Shown: positions 19,383 to 28,627 of the stretch, one piece after another
How positions within the stretch are numbered: position 1 is the stretch's first letter
Layout: every line of letters starts with the position of its first letter
Assembly: GCA_002842215.1 (NCBI GenBank)
Contig: PHCC01000007.1
Coordinates: forward strand, 39,113 to 103,112
Source: Betaproteobacteria bacterium HGW-Betaproteobacteria-9
Lineage (GTDB): Bacteria > Pseudomonadota > Gammaproteobacteria > Burkholderiales > Burkholderiaceae_C
Length of the DNA stretch: 64,000 bases
Direction of reading: 5' to 3'
Position numbers and translations under genes: made by a program
Notes under the pieces: model-generated
Databases searched by the model: none
The model's input: the letters and a program-made list of their open reading frames with translations, nothing else
Told to the model about the DNA's origin: nothing

Positions 19383-20273
19383 ATGCAAGCGCTCTGGATG
19401 CTGGTGGGCGCGCTGCTGTTTGCGACCATGGGTGTGTGCATCAAGTTCGCTTCGGTGCACTTCAACAGCTTTGAGATCGTCTGCTATCGCGGCATCGTGG
19501 GCGTGGTCTTCATCTACTTCATGACGCGGGTGCGCGGCGTGTCGTTGCGCACGCAGGTGCCCATGATGCATGTCTGGCGCAGCGTGGTCGGCGTGACCGC
19601 GCTGACCACCTGGTTCTTCGCCATCGCCGCGCTGCCCCTGGCCACCGCCATGACGCTGAACTACATGAGCAGCGTCTGGATCGCGGCCTTCCTGCTCGGC
19701 GGCGCGCTGTTGACACAAGGCCGCAACGCACCGATCCGCCAGCAGGCGCCGCTGTTCCTGGCCGTGCTCGCCGGCTTCGGCGGCGTGGCCATGATGCTGC
19801 GCCCCACGCTCCAGCCGGACCAGGTCATGGGCGCGTTGCTGGGGCTGCTTTCGGGCATCTTCTCGGCCTTCGCCTACCTGCAGGTGGCCGCGCTCTCACG
19901 CGCCGGCGAGCCGGAGAGCCGCACGGTGTTCTATTTCTCCGCTGGCGCGGTGCTGGTGGGTGCCATCGGCATGCTGTTCACCGGCATCAACACCTGGCAC
20001 TGGCCCAGCGCCCTGTGGCTGCTGCCCATCGGGCTGCTGGCGGTGCTGGGGCAGTTGTGCATGACACGCGCCTACGCCAGCGGCGCCACCCTGGTGGTGG
20101 CCAACCTGCAGTACTCGGGCATCGTCTTTGCCGGCATCTACAGCCTCACCATCTTTGGCGACCAGTTGCCGCTGATCGGTTGGCTGGGCATGGGCCTGAT
20201 CGTCGTCAGTGGCATCACCGCCACAGCCCTGCGCGCACGCGCCATTCCCAACGCACCCGCCGAAGACCACTGA
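19383..20273 (+). CDS. EamA/DMT-family transporter
   Basis: A 296-aa inner-membrane protein with ten hydrophobic segments arranged as two EamA repeats (for example VGALLFATMGVCIKFASVHF and, in the second half, LGQLCMTRAYASGATLVVAN). DMT members of this type export amino acids, nucleosides or other metabolites; the substrate cannot be read from sequence. ATG 19383 begins a hydrophobic helix directly, as usual for the family. It is on the same strand as the Rieske gene, 97 nt downstream. Confidence 0.85.
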   Translation: MQALWMLVGALLFATMGVCIKFASVHFNSFEIVCYRGIVGVVFIYFMTRVRGVSLRTQVPMMHVWRSVVGVTALTTWFFAIAALPLATAMTLNYMSSVWIAAFLLGGALLTQGRNAPIRQQAPLFLAVLAGFGGVAMMLRPTLQPDQVMGALLGLLSGIFSAFAYLQVAALSRAGEPESRTVFYFSAGAVLVGAIGMLFTGINTWHWPSALWLLPIGLLAVLGQLCMTRAYASGATLVVANLQYSGIVFAGIYSLTIFGDQLPLIGWLGMGLIVVSGITATALRARAIPNAPAEDH

Positions 20274-20354
20274 CACCCGGGCAACGGGGTTCGACAGCGG
20301 GTGCTGTCGGCAGCAAAACCCGCCTTGTGTGTGGAGTCGGTCGGTGCAATCCCG

Positions 20355-20360
20355 CACAAT
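20355..20360 (+). promoter_or_regulatory. CACAAT box, candidate -10 of the sulfurtransferase gene
   Basis: CACAAT lies 7 nt before the ATG at 20368, implying a leaderless transcript. It belongs to the recurrent TACAAT-like set in this window. Confidence 0.4.
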
Positions 20361-20367
20361 GGGTTGC

Positions 20368-21249
20368 ATGTACACCACCCTCATCACCCCCACCGAGCTG
20401 CGTGAACTCCAGAACCACGCGGCGCCGCTCCAGCTGTTTGACTGCAGCTTCGAACTCACCAACCCGGACGCTGGCGAGGCCCAGTTCAACGAAGCCCACA
20501 TCCCGGGCGCCCTCCACGCCCATCTGGACCACCACCTGAGCAGCCAATCCCCGGACGACCGCGCCAGCGGCGGGCGCCATCCCCTGCCCTCGCGCGAAAC
20601 CTTTGCGGCCTGGCTCGACCGGATCGGTCTGGCCGCCGACACACAAGCCGTCGTCTACGACCGCCAGGGCGCCAACTACAGCGGCCGCCTCTGGTGGATG
20701 CTGAAGTGGTGCGGGCACGAAGCCGTCGCTGTGCTCGATGGCGGCCTGCAAGCCTGGCTGGCGTCAGGCGGCCCCGCCGAAACCGGTCCCGTCGCGCCGC
20801 GCAGCCCGGCGGCCCCCGGCGGCTTCGCCCTGCGGGACCCGCTCACCCGCCTGGTTGACACCACGGCCATCGCCAGTCGGCTGGGTGAACCGTCGCTGAC
20901 AGTGGTCGATGCCCGGGCCGCCGCCCGGTTCCGCGGCGAAGTGGAGCCCCTGGACCCGGTGGCCGGGCACATTCCGGGCGCGCTCAACCGCCCCTTCGTC
21001 GACAACATCGGTGCCGACGGCTGCTTCAAGCCCGCGGCACAGTTGCGCGCCGAGTTCACGCAACTGCTGGCCGGGCGCGATCCGGCCAGTGTCGTCCACC
21101 ATTGCGGCAGCGGCGTGAGCGCCATCCCCAACCTGCTGGGCATGGAGATCGCCGGGCTGGGCCGCAGCGCGCTCTACGCGGGAAGCTGGAGCGAGTGGTG
21201 CAACACGCCGGGCTTGCCGTGCGCACGAAGTCAAGTTTCCGGCGGCTGA
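20368..21249 (+). CDS. Thiosulfate/3-mercaptopyruvate sulfurtransferase (tandem rhodanese)
   Basis: A 293-aa protein with two rhodanese domains. The inactive N-terminal one contains AHIPGALHAHLD and VVYDRQG. The C-terminal one contains GHIPGALNRPF and the active loop HHCGSGVSA, with catalytic Cys246. The CGSGV(T/S)A loop is the signature of mercaptopyruvate sulfurtransferases rather than CRxGxR thiosulfate enzymes, so 3-mercaptopyruvate is the more likely donor. The ATG at 20368 replaces a much longer open frame that starts inside the preceding gene. Confidence 0.88.
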   Translation: MYTTLITPTELRELQNHAAPLQLFDCSFELTNPDAGEAQFNEAHIPGALHAHLDHHLSSQSPDDRASGGRHPLPSRETFAAWLDRIGLAADTQAVVYDRQGANYSGRLWWMLKWCGHEAVAVLDGGLQAWLASGGPAETGPVAPRSPAAPGGFALRDPLTRLVDTTAIASRLGEPSLTVVDARAAARFRGEVEPLDPVAGHIPGALNRPFVDNIGADGCFKPAAQLRAEFTQLLAGRDPASVVHHCGSGVSAIPNLLGMEIAGLGRSALYAGSWSEWCNTPGLPCARSQVSGG

Positions 21250-21327
21250 GCCGAAGATACGGGAAGACCCGAACTGGATATGAACCCGCAGCCTGCGCCC
21301 CCTTGACGCGCTGGCAACCACTACAAC

Positions 21328-23916
21328 GTGAAAGAACCCGAACCTCCATCCCCGGTCGAGCCTGAATCCGCCATCCGCAAAACGACGCTGAAAGCGATCG
21401 CCCTGCTGATTGGCGTGGCCGCAACCCTGCTCACGCCGCTGGTGTACCTGAGCAGCACCAACCCACTGGAAACCTGGGCCACCGTGCTGGTGGCGGGCAT
21501 CGGCTGGCTGGCGTACTCCCTGGTGCAAAAGGGCTACACCACCTACATGCCGCACCTGATGGTGTATTCGGTGCTGACGGCGGCCAGCATGGCCGTGATG
21601 GCCTTTGGCTCGGTACGCACCGCGGGGGGATTCCTGTTCGTGGCGGCGGTGGCTGGCGCCGGCATTCTTCTGGGCCGCGCCGCGTTGATCGGTTCGGTGG
21701 TCTACAGCGTGGTTTCGCTGGGCGCGCTGACGCTGGCCGAGGCGCAGGGCTGGCTGCACACGCCCAATTTCACCGTAGGAACCAAGGTCTGGCTCACCCA
21801 TTCATCGGTGCTGGTCGTCGTGGCCATCCTGGTCTTTTACAGCCGCAAGCGTGCCAACATCGCCCTGGCCCAGAAGATGGAAGAGCTGCAACTGCGCAAG
21901 CGCACCGAACAGGAGCGCGACCGCAGCATGGAGCGGTTCGCCCGCATCTTCCGCACCAGCCCCAGCCCGATGCTGGCGCAGTCGGCCCACGGCGGCGCCA
22001 TCCTCGACGTGAATCCGGCGTTCGAACGCTGCTATGGCTACACCCGCGAACAGGTGCTCGGCCGCATGGACGCCTTCCTCTGGGCCAAACCCGAACAGCG
22101 TGCCAGCTACCTGGAGCGACTGTTTGCCCAGCGCCGCACCGATCAGGCGCGTGTAACCGGTCTGCGTGCCGACGGCAGCCATTTCGAGGCCCTGATCTCC
22201 AGCGAGATGGGCGACGACCCGCAGGACCGGCTGATCATCACCACCGTGGCCGACATCACCGCGCAGAACGAAGCCATCGAGCGCCTGCGCCGCTCCGAAG
22301 AGCGGTTCGCCAAGGCGTTCAACTTCAGCCCGCTGAAGATGACGATCACGCGGCTGAGCGACGGCACGTTCCTGGAGGTGAACCAGGCGAGAGATCCGGT
22401 ACAGGGACTGCACAAAAAAGACCTCCTGGGCAAATCCACGCTCCAAACGGGCGGCTGGCTGAGTCCGGCGGAGCGCCAGACTTTTGTGGAGCGCATCCAG
22501 CGGGAAGGCCATCTGAGCGCCTACGACACCCGCATGCGACACGCCGATGGTCAGGTCATCGACGCCCGGATGTGGGCCGAACTGATCGAGATCGACGGCG
22601 AGGAATGCATCCTGTCCTGCTTCGTCAACACCACCGAAGAGAAGCGCCGCGAAGCCCAGTTGCTCACACTCACCCGCGGCATGGCCGGACCCGGCGGCGA
22701 CGCGCTGTTCCAGGCGCTCACCATGCACATGGCGCAGGCCATCGGGGCCGACATGGTCACCGTCGGCGAGCTTCACCCGGATCGGCGCGTGCACACCCTG
22801 TCGGTATGGAAAGACGGCGCCGCCAGCCAGAACTTCAGCTTTCTGCTCGATGGCGCACCTTGCGGCGACGCGATGCGGCAGCCCGACCTGTGCGTGCACC
22901 TGGAAGGTGTCGCCGAGCGTTATCCGGGCGATCGGGCCCTGATCGATCAGGGTTTTCAGGCCTATGTCGGGCAGTCGCTGCGCGACGAAGACGGCACGGC
23001 CATCGGTCTGCTCAACGCACTCTGGCGCCGTCCGATCCAGCTGCAGGCCGACACCCGGGCACTGATCGCCATCTTTGCCAGCCGTGCCACGGCCGAACTC
23101 ATCCGCCTGCGGCGCGACCGCGAAATCCTGCACCTGAATTCGACGCTGGAACAGCGCGTGCGCAAGCGCACGGCCGATCTGGAAAAGCTCAACGCCGAAC
23201 TCGACTCGTTCGCCTACTCGGTGTCGCACGACCTCAAGTCGCCATTGCGCGCCATCGACGGCTTCACCCGGCTGCTCACCGAGCAGTTGCAAGGGCGCCT
23301 GCAGACCGACGAACAACAGCTGTTCGAGCGCGTGCTCGCCGCCACCAGCCGCATGAGCCTGCTGATCGCGGACCTGCTGGCGCTGGCCCGGGTCAGCCAG
23401 GGCACGCTGCACCGGTCACAGACCGACCTCAGCGCCCTGGCCGAGACCGTGCTGCGTCTCGAACAGGAAAAACACCCCGAACGCGTGCTTCGCTGGCGCA
23501 TCACGCCGGGCCTGATCTGCCTCTGCGATGCCCGCCTGGTGCGCACTGTGCTGGACAACCTGCTCGGAAACGCGGTGAAGTACACCCGTGACCGGGCCGA
23601 CGCCCTGATCGAATTCGGTCAGCAAGACGCCGACGGCGACCCGCCCGGCGCTTTCTATGTCCGCGACAACGGCATCGGCTTCAACATGCAATACGCCGAC
23701 AAGCTCTTCAAACCCTTTCAGCGCTTGCACCTGCCCAGCCAGTTCGAAGGCACCGGCATTGGCCTGGCCACGGTGCGGCGTATCGTCGAGCGCCACGGCG
23801 GCAGCATCCGCGGCGAATCTGCCCCGGGTCAGGGCGCGGTGTTTTCCTTCACGCTGGCGCCCAGCGAGGTGCCGGTGCGCGCGCCTTCACCGCCGCCCCC
23901 TGCCACGACGGCGTAG
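21328..23916 (+). CDS. Membrane sensor histidine kinase with PAS and GAF-like domains (1)
   Basis: An 862-aa two-component sensor. Residues about 18-175 hold five or six membrane helices. Two PAS regions follow (about 205-320, ending in a PAC-like segment, and 330-445), then a GAF-like domain (about 455-600) and a coiled coil. The kinase core has His634 in SHDLKSPLRAIDG, the N box NLLGNAVKYT (about 744), DNGIGF and GTGIGLATV (about 808). The second PAS is degenerate: NQARDPVQGLHKK replaces the usual N-x-A-x-x-x-x-x-G-Y. The start is a GTG without an evident ribosome site. No response regulator is adjacent. It is paralogous to the next gene, 12 nt downstream. Confidence 0.88.
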   Translation: MKEPEPPSPVEPESAIRKTTLKAIALLIGVAATLLTPLVYLSSTNPLETWATVLVAGIGWLAYSLVQKGYTTYMPHLMVYSVLTAASMAVMAFGSVRTAGGFLFVAAVAGAGILLGRAALIGSVVYSVVSLGALTLAEAQGWLHTPNFTVGTKVWLTHSSVLVVVAILVFYSRKRANIALAQKMEELQLRKRTEQERDRSMERFARIFRTSPSPMLAQSAHGGAILDVNPAFERCYGYTREQVLGRMDAFLWAKPEQRASYLERLFAQRRTDQARVTGLRADGSHFEALISSEMGDDPQDRLIITTVADITAQNEAIERLRRSEERFAKAFNFSPLKMTITRLSDGTFLEVNQARDPVQGLHKKDLLGKSTLQTGGWLSPAERQTFVERIQREGHLSAYDTRMRHADGQVIDARMWAELIEIDGEECILSCFVNTTEEKRREAQLLTLTRGMAGPGGDALFQALTMHMAQAIGADMVTVGELHPDRRVHTLSVWKDGAASQNFSFLLDGAPCGDAMRQPDLCVHLEGVAERYPGDRALIDQGFQAYVGQSLRDEDGTAIGLLNALWRRPIQLQADTRALIAIFASRATAELIRLRRDREILHLNSTLEQRVRKRTADLEKLNAELDSFAYSVSHDLKSPLRAIDGFTRLLTEQLQGRLQTDEQQLFERVLAATSRMSLLIADLLALARVSQGTLHRSQTDLSALAETVLRLEQEKHPERVLRWRITPGLICLCDARLVRTVLDNLLGNAVKYTRDRADALIEFGQQDADGDPPGAFYVRDNGIGFNMQYADKLFKPFQRLHLPSQFEGTGIGLATVRRIVERHGGSIRGESAPGQGAVFSFTLAPSEVPVRAPSPPPPATTA

Positions 23917-23928
23917 CCACCGCCCCAC

Positions 23929-26499
23929 ATGGAAAACACCAACTTCACCGACGATCCGCTGGCCCCGGGGCAGACGGGCGCGATCGAACGCCACCAGCAG
24001 CAGGCGGTGCACGCGCTGCTGCTCACCCTGTGCGTGGCCGCGCCCTCGATCGCCGCAGCCGTGTTCCTGCGCGACGGTGCGTCCCGCGTGGTTGTGGTGA
24101 TCGCGCTGCTCTCCGTCGTCCTCTGGGCGCTGTGGCTGCCGTTCCGCCAAGGCCGGATTCGGCTCGTGGCCCACGCGCTGATCGGCAGCATGCTGCTGGG
24201 TACGACGCTGGCCACGGCGTTCGACGGCAGCGTTCGCAGCAGCGCAGTGATCGCCATGATGGCGACCGTGGTGCTGGCCGGCAGCTTCCTGCCGCGCCGC
24301 GGCATGATCGCCGTGGGCCTCTACTGCGCCCTGGTGCTGGGCCTGTTCAACTGGCTGGAGCAGCGCGGCGTGTTCGTGCCCGGCTCCATGCGGATGGGCT
24401 GGGCGGTCTGGATCGTGCACACCTCGGTGATCGCCACCATTCTGGTGAGCGTGTTCTTCGGGCGCTACCGTCTCATGAAGGCCTACAGCCGCCTGGCGCA
24501 AAGCCTGAACCAGACTCTGGAGACCGAAACCGATCTGCGCGCCAGCGAGGAGCGCTTCAGGGCCCTGTTTCGCGGCAATCCCGCCGCCTGCCTGGTGCAG
24601 GCCCTCAACACCCGCATGGTAGTCGATGTCAACGATGCGTATGCCGACATGTGCGGTTTCAGCCGCCAGGAAATGCTCGGCCAGCCCCCGCCCCTGCTCT
24701 GGGCCGACCCCGCCGAGAGCGATGCCTTCCGCGCGCAGCTCAAGGCCCATGGCCGCGTGCGCGGCATGCGGGCCCTGGGGCGGCGGCGCGATGCCAGCCT
24801 GTTCGAAGCCCTGATGTACGCCGAGGTACTGCAAAGCGGCCCCGAGCGCCTGCTCATCGTGATGGTGATCGACGTCAGCACGGAAGAGCGGGCCCGCCAG
24901 GCCCTGAAAAAATCGGAGGAACGCTTCTCCAAGGCGTTCAACTTCAGCCCGCTGGGCATGAGCATCACGCGGCTGTCCGACGGCCGCTTCATGGAGGTCA
25001 ACCCCGCCAGCGAACGTGTGCTGGGCTACAGCCAGGCCGATTGCGCAGGAAAGACCGCGAGCGAGGTCGGCATCTGGCTCAGCCCCGACGACCGCGAGGA
25101 CTACGTCCGGCGGCTGCGCCAGGACGGCCACCTGCTGGGCTACGAAACCCGCATGCGCAGCAAGCAGGGCGAGGTGGTGGACGTGCGGGTGTGGGCCGAA
25201 ACCATCGAGCTCGATGGCGAGCCCTGTGCGCTGACCTTCACGATCAACGTGGCCGAAGAAAAGCGCCAGAAGGCCTTGTTGATGAACGTGGCCCAGGGCG
25301 TCTCGTCGGCCACCGGCGAAGCCTTCTTCCGCTCGCTGGCGGAGCGCCTGACCCAGGCCGTCGGAGCCCATGGGGTCGTGATCGGCGAACTCAGCGCCGA
25401 TCACAAGCACCTCGACACACTCGCCCTGCTGAGCGATGGCGAACTGCGGCCACCTCAGACGCTGAGCCTGAAACAGACCACCTACGCGCGCATCCTGCCG
25501 CACCAGGACCTGCTGGTGGAAGACACCGGCGCGCGCCCAGGGCACCAGAGCACCCCACCCTTCGACCCAGACCGGGTGCAGACCCTGGCCGGCATGGTGC
25601 TGCGCGATCCGGATGGCACCGCCATCGGCCTGCTGGTCGCCACCTGGAGCCTCCGGCAGGTGCCCGGGGCGGACACACGGGCCCTGTTCACCATCTTTGG
25701 CAGCCGGTGCAACGCCGAGCTGGTGCGCCTTCGGCGGGACCGCGAAATCCAGAAGCTGCAGGACACGCTGGAGCAGCGCGTAGCGGCCCGCACCGAACAG
25801 CTGCAATACCTCAACCGGGAGCTGGACGCCTTCGCCTACACGGTCTCGCACGACCTGAAGTCGCCACTGCGCTCGATCGACGGCTTCATGCACCTGCTGC
25901 AGGAGCAGATGGCTGGGCGCCTGACCCCGGACGACGAAGACCTGCTGCAGCGCGTGGCGGGCTCGGTGGCCCGCATGAACCGGCTCATCACCGACCTGCT
26001 GGCGTTGGCGCGGGTGAGCCAGGGCACCTTGCAGCGCACCGAAGTGAACCTGAGCGAACTCGCGCGGGATGTGCTGCGCCAGGAGTACCACCGCGATCCG
26101 GCGCGCGAGGTCGAGGTGGTGATAGGGCCGGGCATGGTGGCCGATTGCGACCCCCGCATGGCGCAGATCGTGCTGGAAAACCTGCTCGGCAACGCCTGGA
26201 AATACAGCCGTCAGCAGGCCCGGCCGCGCATCGAGCTGTCCCAGAACAGCCCCCCGCTCGGCGAAGCGCCCATGTTTTGCGTGCGCGACAACGGCGCCGG
26301 GTTCGAAATGACACGCTCCGAGCGCCTGTTTCAGCCGTTCACCCGACTGCATTCGCCCAGCGAGTTCGAGGGCACCGGAATCGGCCTGGCCACGGTGCGC
26401 CGCATCATCGAACGCCACGGCGGCCACATCCGCGGCGAAGGCACGGTGGGCCAGGGCGCGTGTTTCTGGTTTTCTTTCGGTCGCCAGGCGGTGGACTGA
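23929..26499 (+). CDS. Membrane sensor histidine kinase with PAS and GAF-like domains (2)
   Basis: An 856-aa paralogue of the preceding kinase with the same domain order: N-terminal membrane bundle (about residues 25-185), two PAS domains (about 210-325 and 335-450; the second has an intact NPASERVLGYS), a GAF-like domain (about 460-600), and a HisKA core with His641 in SHDLKSPLRSIDG. The ATPase region follows (NLLGNAWKYS, DNGAGF, GTGIGLATV). The membrane sections of the two kinases differ much more than the cytoplasmic parts, suggesting duplication followed by divergence in signal input. Partner regulator and signal are unknown. Confidence 0.88.
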   Translation: MENTNFTDDPLAPGQTGAIERHQQQAVHALLLTLCVAAPSIAAAVFLRDGASRVVVVIALLSVVLWALWLPFRQGRIRLVAHALIGSMLLGTTLATAFDGSVRSSAVIAMMATVVLAGSFLPRRGMIAVGLYCALVLGLFNWLEQRGVFVPGSMRMGWAVWIVHTSVIATILVSVFFGRYRLMKAYSRLAQSLNQTLETETDLRASEERFRALFRGNPAACLVQALNTRMVVDVNDAYADMCGFSRQEMLGQPPPLLWADPAESDAFRAQLKAHGRVRGMRALGRRRDASLFEALMYAEVLQSGPERLLIVMVIDVSTEERARQALKKSEERFSKAFNFSPLGMSITRLSDGRFMEVNPASERVLGYSQADCAGKTASEVGIWLSPDDREDYVRRLRQDGHLLGYETRMRSKQGEVVDVRVWAETIELDGEPCALTFTINVAEEKRQKALLMNVAQGVSSATGEAFFRSLAERLTQAVGAHGVVIGELSADHKHLDTLALLSDGELRPPQTLSLKQTTYARILPHQDLLVEDTGARPGHQSTPPFDPDRVQTLAGMVLRDPDGTAIGLLVATWSLRQVPGADTRALFTIFGSRCNAELVRLRRDREIQKLQDTLEQRVAARTEQLQYLNRELDAFAYTVSHDLKSPLRSIDGFMHLLQEQMAGRLTPDDEDLLQRVAGSVARMNRLITDLLALARVSQGTLQRTEVNLSELARDVLRQEYHRDPAREVEVVIGPGMVADCDPRMAQIVLENLLGNAWKYSRQQARPRIELSQNSPPLGEAPMFCVRDNGAGFEMTRSERLFQPFTRLHSPSEFEGTGIGLATVRRIIERHGGHIRGEGTVGQGACFWFSFGRQAVD

Positions 26500-26587
26500 A
26501 CGTCAGGCTTCGTCGCAGCCCGAATCCGTTGTCCATCACACCGGAGCACGATCCGCACCGCATGAAACAGCCCAGCCAAGGGCACCA

Positions 26588-26656
26588 CCGGGCCGGCTTT
26601 GCCGGACGGCCAGTGCCGCCACCTTGAGGGGGTCGCGCGAAGCGCGGCGGGGGTGG
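26588..26656 (-). repeat. Dispersed palindromic repeat, copy B (divergent)
   Basis: Reverse-orientation relative of copy A, lying between the second kinase and the convergent ZIP gene. It keeps the CCGGCTTTGCCGG palindrome, the CTTGAGGGGG centre and the GCGGGGGTGG end, but the middle has diverged. Gene-terminal position suggests it may also act as a processing or termination signal. Confidence 0.6.
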
Positions 26657-26658
26657 TC

Positions 26659-27474
26659 CTAATGAGCCAGACTGCTCACCAGCGTTACCAGCGCAATGCC
26701 CGCCAGCAACCAGGTCACTTGCGCCGCCGTCTCGCGCAGGCCCAGGCGTTTTTGCAGCTGCGGAATCAGGTCGGCCAGGGCGACGTAGACAAAACTGCTC
26801 GACGCCGCCACCAGGAAATAAGGCAGGTAGTCTTCCAGCTGCGCCAGCAGCAAATAGCCGACCACGCCACCCAGCGCCGTCACCGTGCCCGCCAGCGACA
26901 CCTTCACCAGCGCCGCGCGCTGTGTGCCCGAGGTGTGGCGCAGCACCACCAGATCGCCCATGTGGTGCGGCACCTCGTGCGCCAGCACCGCCACCGCCGT
27001 GACCACACCCAGCCGCATGTCGGCCATGAAGGCCGAGGCGATCAGGATGCCGTCGCCAAAGGCGTGCACGCTGTCCCCGGCCAGCACCGCCCAGCCGCCG
27101 GAGCGCGGGGCGTGGTGAACGTGGCCATGGCCATGGCCGTGGGCGTGGTGGGCATGGTCATGGCCTTCGTGCCCCTCCTCGTGCCCCGCGTCGTGGTGGT
27201 GCTCGTGGCCGTGGTGCCAGAGCTCGGCCTTGTCCAGCAGGAAGAAAAACACCAGTCCGGCCAGCAGCACGGCAAACAGCTCCTGCGCGCCCGCCTCGCT
27301 CTCAAACGCCTCGGGCAGCAGGTGCATGAAGGCCGTGGCCATCAGCGCGCCGGCCGCCAGGCTCAGCATGTGCTGGGTGAAGCGCGCCAGCATGGCGAAG
27401 CTCAGCGCGGCGGCCAGCCAGACGCTGCCCACGCCGGCAGCCACGGTTCCCAACAGGATTGCGATCAGGGTCAT
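26659..27474 (-). CDS. ZIP-family metal transporter
   Basis: A 271-aa inner-membrane protein with about eight helices. The large cytoplasmic loop (residues about 85-120) is extremely His-rich (HHGHEHHHDAGHEEGHEGHD and following), as in zinc transporters. The metal-site helices contain HAFGDGILIASAF and AHEVPHHMGDL, matching the HNxxDG and HExPHExGD motifs of ZIP proteins in modified form. Uptake of Zn(II) or a related divalent metal is likely. ATG 27474 is used; the longer open frame is non-coding. A terminator from the upstream gene ends 18 nt before its start region. Confidence 0.88.
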   Translation of the reverse strand: MTLIAILLGTVAAGVGSVWLAAALSFAMLARFTQHMLSLAAGALMATAFMHLLPEAFESEAGAQELFAVLLAGLVFFFLLDKAELWHHGHEHHHDAGHEEGHEGHDHAHHAHGHGHGHVHHAPRSGGWAVLAGDSVHAFGDGILIASAFMADMRLGVVTAVAVLAHEVPHHMGDLVVLRHTSGTQRAALVKVSLAGTVTALGGVVGYLLLAQLEDYLPYFLVAASSSFVYVALADLIPQLQKRLGLRETAAQVTWLLAGIALVTLVSSLAH

Positions 27475-27491
27475 CTTGAATCGGAAGTCAC

Positions 27492-27517
27492 AAAAAAAGG
27501 GCCGCAACCGCGGCCCT
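27492..27517 (-). terminator. Intrinsic terminator after the dienelactone hydrolase gene
   Basis: On the minus strand the 8-bp stem AGGGCCGC/GCGGCCCT with a 4-nt loop is followed by seven Ts. It lies 24 nt past the hydrolase stop and just ahead of the ZIP gene, so the two are separate transcripts and the ZIP promoter must overlap or lie within the hydrolase 3' end. Confidence 0.85.
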
Positions 27518-27541
27518 CTGGCTCGGAAAAGCCGGCAAGGA

Positions 27542-28441
27542 TCAGGCCACGCCGTGCTGCTTGAACCAGGCCGTCGCGCGTTTCCAGCCATCTTCGGCCG
27601 GCTCCTTGCGGAAGCTCGGGCGGTAATCGGCGTGAAAGGCGTGCGGCGCATCGGGGTACACCACGAAGGTCGAGGCCTTGGCCGCGGCGTTGCCCGCTGC
27701 CAGAACGGTCTTCATCTTATCAATCGTGTCAAGAGGGATGCCGGTATCGGCCCCGCCATACAGGCCCAGCACCGGCCCGTGCAGCCCCGCGGCCACGTCC
27801 ACCGGGTGCTTCGGGTTGAGTTCGCTGGCCTGCCCGACCAGCCGGCCATACCAGGCCACCGCCGCCTTGACCGAAGGGTTGTGCGCCGCGTACAGCCAGA
27901 CATGGCGCCCGCCCCAGCAAAAGCCGGTCACACCCAGCTTGCTCGTGTCGCCGCCGTTGGCCGCAGCCCACTTCACCGCCGCGTCCAGATCGCCCATCAC
28001 CTGCGCATCGGGCACCTTGGACACCACCTCGGCGATCAGCTTGGCGATCTCGCCATAGCTCTGCGCATCGCCCTGGCGCACGAACAGCTCGGGCGCGATC
28101 GCCAGGTAACCCGCCTGGGCGAAACGGCGCGCGGTGTCGGCGATGTACTCGTGCACGCCAAAAATCTCCGACAGCACCAGCACCACCGGCAGCCCGGTCT
28201 TGCCGGCCGGCGCCGCGCGGTAGGCGGGCATCTTGAACCCGTTGACCTCAATCATCACCTCGCCCGCCGTCAGGCCGTCGGCAGGCGTCTTGATCGCTGT
28301 CTGCGCCATGATGGGCATGGCCGCCGCTGCGTAACCCACGCCCAGGGCGGCTTTGAGGGCCGTGCGGCGTGTGGCGGTGGCGCCCACGTCGCGCGCGTCG
28401 AGCAGTGCCTGACTGTCGGTAATGAGATCTGCATTCAGCAT
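27542..28441 (-). CDS. Dienelactone hydrolase family protein
   Basis: A 299-aa alpha/beta hydrolase with a Tat-like leader (ATATRRTALKAALGVG to about residue 48), suggesting export. The catalytic triad can be placed: Cys175 in GFCWGGR, Asp in GADTGIP and His in PDAPHAFHAD, with the oxyanion region SEIFGVHEYI. Classic dienelactone hydrolases open dienelactones in chlorocatechol breakdown, but exported members of this family usually have unknown substrates, so no pathway is claimed. No aromatic-degradation genes lie next to it. Confidence 0.85.
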   Translation of the reverse strand: MLNADLITDSQALLDARDVGATATRRTALKAALGVGYAAAAMPIMAQTAIKTPADGLTAGEVMIEVNGFKMPAYRAAPAGKTGLPVVLVLSEIFGVHEYIADTARRFAQAGYLAIAPELFVRQGDAQSYGEIAKLIAEVVSKVPDAQVMGDLDAAVKWAAANGGDTSKLGVTGFCWGGRHVWLYAAHNPSVKAAVAWYGRLVGQASELNPKHPVDVAAGLHGPVLGLYGGADTGIPLDTIDKMKTVLAAGNAAAKASTFVVYPDAPHAFHADYRPSFRKEPAEDGWKRATAWFKQHGVA

Positions 28442-28627
28442 GTTGTTCTCCGGTTGGGGTTGTCGTCAGCCTGACCCCTGCAGCGGACCGGCTGAGGGTG
28501 TCAGCCTGTCCTGATCGTCCACATGGCGATTGGTTCACCAACCGTTGCAATTGGCGGTTGCCGGTTCGCGGCGCGCTGACCACAATGCATGCAACAAACA
28601 CCACGCCACCAGGCAGAGGGAGGCCAC

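Noticed and set aside
21328..26499. The two sensor kinases as one gene broken by a frameshift.
   Set aside because: Each has its own membrane region, PAS domains and complete kinase core, and the first ends normally 12 nt before the second starts; they are paralogues.
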